Assembly: GCA_011109175.1 (NCBI GenBank)
Contig: RDEW01000001.1
Location: 384,395-448,394 of the forward strand
DNA from: Dicyema japonicum
Taxonomy: Eukaryota > Dicyemida > Rhombozoa > Dicyemidae
Length of the DNA stretch: 64,000 nucleotides
Direction of reading: 5' to 3'
The position numbers and the translations under genes are program-made. Position 1 is the stretch's first letter. Each line of letters starts with the position of its first letter. Positions 60,156-64,000 of this stretch are shown here, in pieces. Below the pieces are notes generated by a model. The model was not told where the DNA came from. It made no database searches and saw only the letters and a program-made list of their open reading frames with translations.

Positions 60156-61560
60156 ATTATTTAAGCCAAATAAACACCGTCTTAACCAATAACTAATATT
60201 CAGGTGATCCCGGCATCTCTCAATAATCGGGCCATTTTTTCTCGATGCTCCGACCGTGATCCCACGCATTTTCTATACGGACGGGGGTCTTTTTCCTTTC
60301 CTCTTCTGAAATTGCTTCTATGATAGACTCGAGTGCTCTGGGGGCAATTTCTTTATCTGTATATTTTTCCAGTAATTTTTTTGCTCTTGACTAGATCTCT
60401 TGAATTTTTGTTAGGTTCGTTGCCGACAGGCTAGATCCCCATGCAACACATGCATAGCCTATTGTTGCTCGACATACTGCTTGTAGAGGGTCCCGATACC
60501 TGGCGGATAAATTCCTCCACATTTCCAAAGGAAGGCCTTTACAAAATTGATCTTCTTTGCACAGGTTGATATGATAGATTCCACATGGGCTGAGAAGCAG
60601 AGGAAAGTATCAAAAGTTACTCCCAGTATCTTCTGCAATTTCTTTTGTGGTATAGGTGCTCCATTTAACGTGACATCAATTGTTTGCGTTCCCATTTTTC
60701 TATTCTTAGTAAATAGAGTGACTGCTGACTTTACGGAACATGCATTTAATCAATTTTCGCACAACCATCCATATATGTCCTTGTAGTCTTTCTTTAGCAT
60801 GTTCGACATTTACGTCCCTAGATGCAACAACTATGTCATCGGCTTAGGAAAGTAGCATGTCATTATTATTCATAGGTACGGGGAGATCATTCAAAAATAA
60901 ATTAAAAAGGATTGGTGACAGAGGAGATCCTTGGGGTACACCATTGGGTAATAATCCCGATCTGGAACTCTTGTTTCCGACGGACACTTTCCCACGGCTT
61001 CCACTTACGAAATTTGCTAACCATAACTTTAGTGTGCATCAAATTTTATCAGAAATATTTTTCGTTTGAAGATCTTCCTTGGGAGAGAGTCGAAAACTTT
61101 TTAAATGTCGATCTTACATATGACCGATTTTTCCTGTTTTGGCTTGTTCTTGTGTCCTTCAGTTATGAACTTCATTAGTGTCGTTAGGAAGGAGGTTGTT
61201 GATAATCCTTCCTTGAAGCTATGTTGGAATGTAGGTTGTGGGAGAGAAGGGCGAATAACTTTTAGGACCAGTTTCTCCAGGATCCTCGACAAAAAACATA
61301 TAAGGGAAACTGGTCTGTAAGAGCCGGGATCGTTCTTCGGTCTTCCCGGTTTTAATATTGGACGAATTTTTAATAGTTTCCATAAAGTCGGTGTGGTATT
61401 TATGTTCAGCGATGTGTTGTAGATGATTGTTAATGCATTTATTGATGCTGGGCCCAAGTGTTTCAGCAGAATAAGAGGAATTCCGTCTGGGCCACACCAC
61501 ATGAGTTTGTCTTTTTCTGATTTGATATTGTTTGGATACATCTTTAGGGAGAAATAAATC
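60156..61560 (-). mobile_element. LINE-A copy, RT to 3' end with (TAA)n
   Basis: Minus strand: MWCGPDGIPLILLKHLGPAS, GSYRPVSLICFLSRILEKLV, QHSFKEGLSTTSFL (61541-61101); NQRIGDRGDPWG-side QGSPLSP complement near 60930; LGVTFDTFLCFSAHVESIIS and PPGIGTLYKQYVEQ (60695-60459); then the 3' end shared with 18430-18510 and taataataat at about 60150-60160. Frame broken several times. The 5' part (endonuclease, 2A) is absent. Confidence 0.85.
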
Positions 61561-61848
61561 AGCGGGGCAAATTTGGATGACTTTCTCTTTATTTTCGTTT
61601 GTGTGTTAATCTTTTTATAAGGAATGCGTTGTTTCCTAATTAATAGTCGCCGGTCTCAAACTAGAAAAAATTTTGCCATAGAATGCCGAATTGTGCCACT
61701 GGAATAAATTAACTTAGAAAAGCATACAAAATGACGTATTCCGTAAGGATTACACAAAAATGTAATTAAAAAGTGATTCCCTAATAATGTTGCGAATATA
61801 ATAAACACCAATAAGAGTTAATTTATATCAAAAGAATAATTAATCCAT

Positions 61849-62949
61849 TTAATTTGCAGACACCCCATCCATAATATGATTACCATTCTATACATTACAT
61901 AATACACTCACTCGTTGTTCATCCTCATTGACTTCTCTCAGTCTGGCCATCTCATCCTCAGCCTCCGCTAACCTAACCTTCAACAAATCACAGTCTCTCC
62001 CCATCTGTTCAATTCCAGTCTCACTCTGTCCCTCACACAGTTTCAACATTATTTGCCGTGCAGAGGCAAGTCCCTTCGTTTTCTCCTCTAAAGCAGTCTC
62101 CACCTGCTGCTTCTCATTCGTCAGTTCCACCACTGCAGTCGTCAATTGAGTCACCTTGGTCTCTGTCAACGACAGCTTCTCCAAAAGCTACAATCAGGCA
62201 ACACGTTTACTTGTGCCAAATTACATCCATCTGTCGCCTCCATCTGTCGCTTTAGAGTTTCCATGGTGTTCCTGGTCACCACTAGTTTGCGGTTTGTCTC
62301 CGTTATCTCCCCTTGGATCACGGAAATAAGCTTGTCTTTCTCCGCAGCTATCTCATGACCGTTAAACGCCCTGAAATTCCCCCAAATTACATACTCAGAT
62401 GCCTTCAACTTCCCCTCCAACTCAGTCACTTCACTCAGTAGTCTATTCACGGCACTCTGAGCCTCCTGTTCTGCATTCTTGGCCACATTTAGCTTCTTTC
62501 TTAGCTCCATTTCAACAGCCACGTGATCAGCCGCAGCCTTAGCCATGTTGATCTCTATTCGTTCAATCTCTGACTCCAAAGAGCTGATTCTCCCCCGAAA
62601 TGACTCTTCCACCCCCTTAGCAGCCTTTGAGCAAAAGACGAGTTCGTCCTGAGCATTTTCCAGCCTAGCCCGGAGAGATTTTATCTCCATTTTCACTACT
62701 GTGAGAAATACTGTCTACTTTTGTTGATCTCAGAGTCTCTCTCTGCCTGTTTGAATACGTGAAACTCATTAAAGACACTCTCAGACAGAATCTAGGTTAA
62801 CAAGAAGGACTACCTGTTCCCATTGGTCGGTTGGGAAATGACCCAGGAGAACATTCACGGTAGACTTGATTTGGTCTAGAGAAAAATCAGACTTCTGAAG
62901 AATTCGAATGATTCTGTCGAGAGACACTTAAATTTTGATTAAATAATAC
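61849..62949 (-). CDS. Coiled-coil protein, unidentified, N terminus uncertain
   Basis: Splicing six short introns (61888-61911, 62188-62210, 62371-62394, 62699-62718, 62792-62813, 62927-62949; 20-24 nt) gives a continuous frame: LDRIIRILQKSDFSLDQIKS, VNVLLGHFPTDQWEQILSES, VKMEIKSLRARLENAQDELV, long heptad-like segments (SLESEIERIEINMAKAAADH, VTELEGKLKAS, LLEKLSLTETKVTQL), ending NGNHIMDGVSAN and stop at 61849-61851. The first ~60 residues are non-coiled and helical; the rest is predicted coiled coil by its Leu/Glu/Lys pattern. The start may lie upstream, or be an ATG formed at the first splice junction. Probably a cytoskeletal, centrosomal or transport adaptor; family not recognised. Confidence 0.7.
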
Positions 62950-64000
62950 TTTCTTCAGCGAGCACCTTGGTTTGTGGTGTGGAATTTGTGTTTTGATTGA
63001 TCGTAGAATTTTGGTTTGTTTTTCTTTTTTTCCGCCATTTCGAATTTTGGGTCTTTTTTCCGGCGTTTTGGAACCTCTGTGAAGAGTTTTCAATAGAATA
63101 TCTTAAGTAAGTTTGACCACAACTTGAAGAAGTAATAGTAGGTAGAAACAAGCAGAAATGATCCAATACCTAAAACAGCGAAAATTAAATTCTGGTCAAT
63201 CTGCATATGACTTGAATATTAAATATCGTAAACTAAAATTGTAACAATGTAGGTTAACCAACAAAAATATTATTTTAAAATTTAATTATTTTTAATTAAA
63301 ATAAATATTATGTCAATTACAATTTTTATTTTAATAATCGTTTTAATCATCATTATATTGAGTCAGTAAATGACCACAACTAATTGATGGTTTGTGGTGA
63401 GTCATATTTGATTACGCTGTTATAAATTTTCAGAAATTTGATAGTCATTTTATCAGCTTTACTTAGATAATTATCTTAAAATTCCTTCGCATGGCACATA
63501 ATAGATGAGGTTGTCTTTAATTCTTATTACCTCTTATAGCACACATCTTGTTGGTCAATGTGAGATTACGGTGGATCATTATTATATCTTGACATTTATA
63601 TGCTTGTCTTATTGATTTACCTAGTTATAATGTGCAATATTGCCCATGGTCTATTTTGCGGCAGAAACCCATTATGGTGGGGAATTAGTTTTAACACGTT
63701 CTTTGTTAATCAATATTGCACATTTACTGGAATATTAAAGACAATGATTAAGCTTAATAGTGACTCATTTGCATTAATGTTTTTATCTTAAGGTTATAAC
63801 AATTGGTCTCAGAGTATATAGACTGCACTAAGATATGGTCAATAGTCTGGAGTACATATCCTTTGAAATGATATTATTACTAAAATAAATAATAAATCTT
63901 AATATGTCACAGATTGTACAATATTAATTATGTTTTCTGCCAATTCAACTAAATGTATATTACTTTGTCCTCTGGGAGCATTCACTTTGGTTACTACTTT
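62950..64000. other. 5' flank of the coiled-coil gene and unassigned DNA
   Basis: 62950-63170 is open on the minus strand and rich in Asn, Lys and Thr, so it could be 5' UTR or a further N-terminal exon. From 63200 on, the sequence is AT-rich. The frame at 63600-63791 is hydrophobic but unsupported. Confidence 0.3.

Noticed and set aside
63600-63791. Small hydrophobic membrane protein
   Set aside because: Single short AT-rich frame with no start context, splice sites or homology.

Overview
The window is eukaryotic, AT-rich and metazoan in gene content. Its host genes are split by GT-AG introns of only about 20-26 nt. I placed such introns by frame and protein similarity in five genes: GLRX3-like, SRSF7-like, CNG channel beta-like, PELP1/RIX1-like and a coiled-coil protein. 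The standard genetic code fits. Introns this short in animal-type genes are a known hallmark of dicyemid mesozoans, so a dicyemid is my inference; no marker gene proves it. Several otherwise conserved host exons and transposon ORFs carry isolated one-base frame breaks, often in homopolymers. These could be assembly errors or real decay.

Layout. 1-2.5 kb: a minus-strand non-LTR retrotransposon (LINE-A) whose 5' ORF carries a canonical 2A-like motif. 2.5-3.6 kb: glutaredoxin-3-like gene. 3.6-6.3 kb: mostly unreadable relic DNA. 6.7-11.6 kb: five tandem copies of a ~977-bp unit made from an unknown gene joined to the 3' tail of a restriction-like-endonuclease (RLE) retrotransposon. 11.6-21.3 kb: relics of SINE-like repeats, an integrase, hAT, RLE and LINE elements. 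21.9-25.1 kb: SR splicing factor (minus strand) and CNG channel beta subunit (plus strand). 25.4-30.1 kb: a Merlin/ISXO2-type relic, then a LINE holding a hAT transposon, which itself holds a tRNA-derived SINE. 30.3-32.5 kb: PELP1/RIX1-like gene. 34.2-35.3 kb: an unknown Ig-like membrane protein. 35.3-38.6 kb: the best-preserved RLE retrotransposon, interrupted by a second hAT element with a clean 8-bp target duplication. 38.9-54 kb: a retrotransposon graveyard with a decayed NAXE-like gene. 54.4-54.9 kb: a small unidentified host gene. 55-61.6 kb: SINE-like and LINE copies around 3.4 kb of unreadable DNA. 61.8-62.95 kb: a coiled-coil gene.

The host genes do unrelated housekeeping or signalling jobs and form no operon. 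Mobile DNA dominates: two LINE groups, a numerous RLE family (about a dozen mostly 3' fragments), two hAT insertions, a Merlin-type relic, an integrase relic and two SINE-like families.
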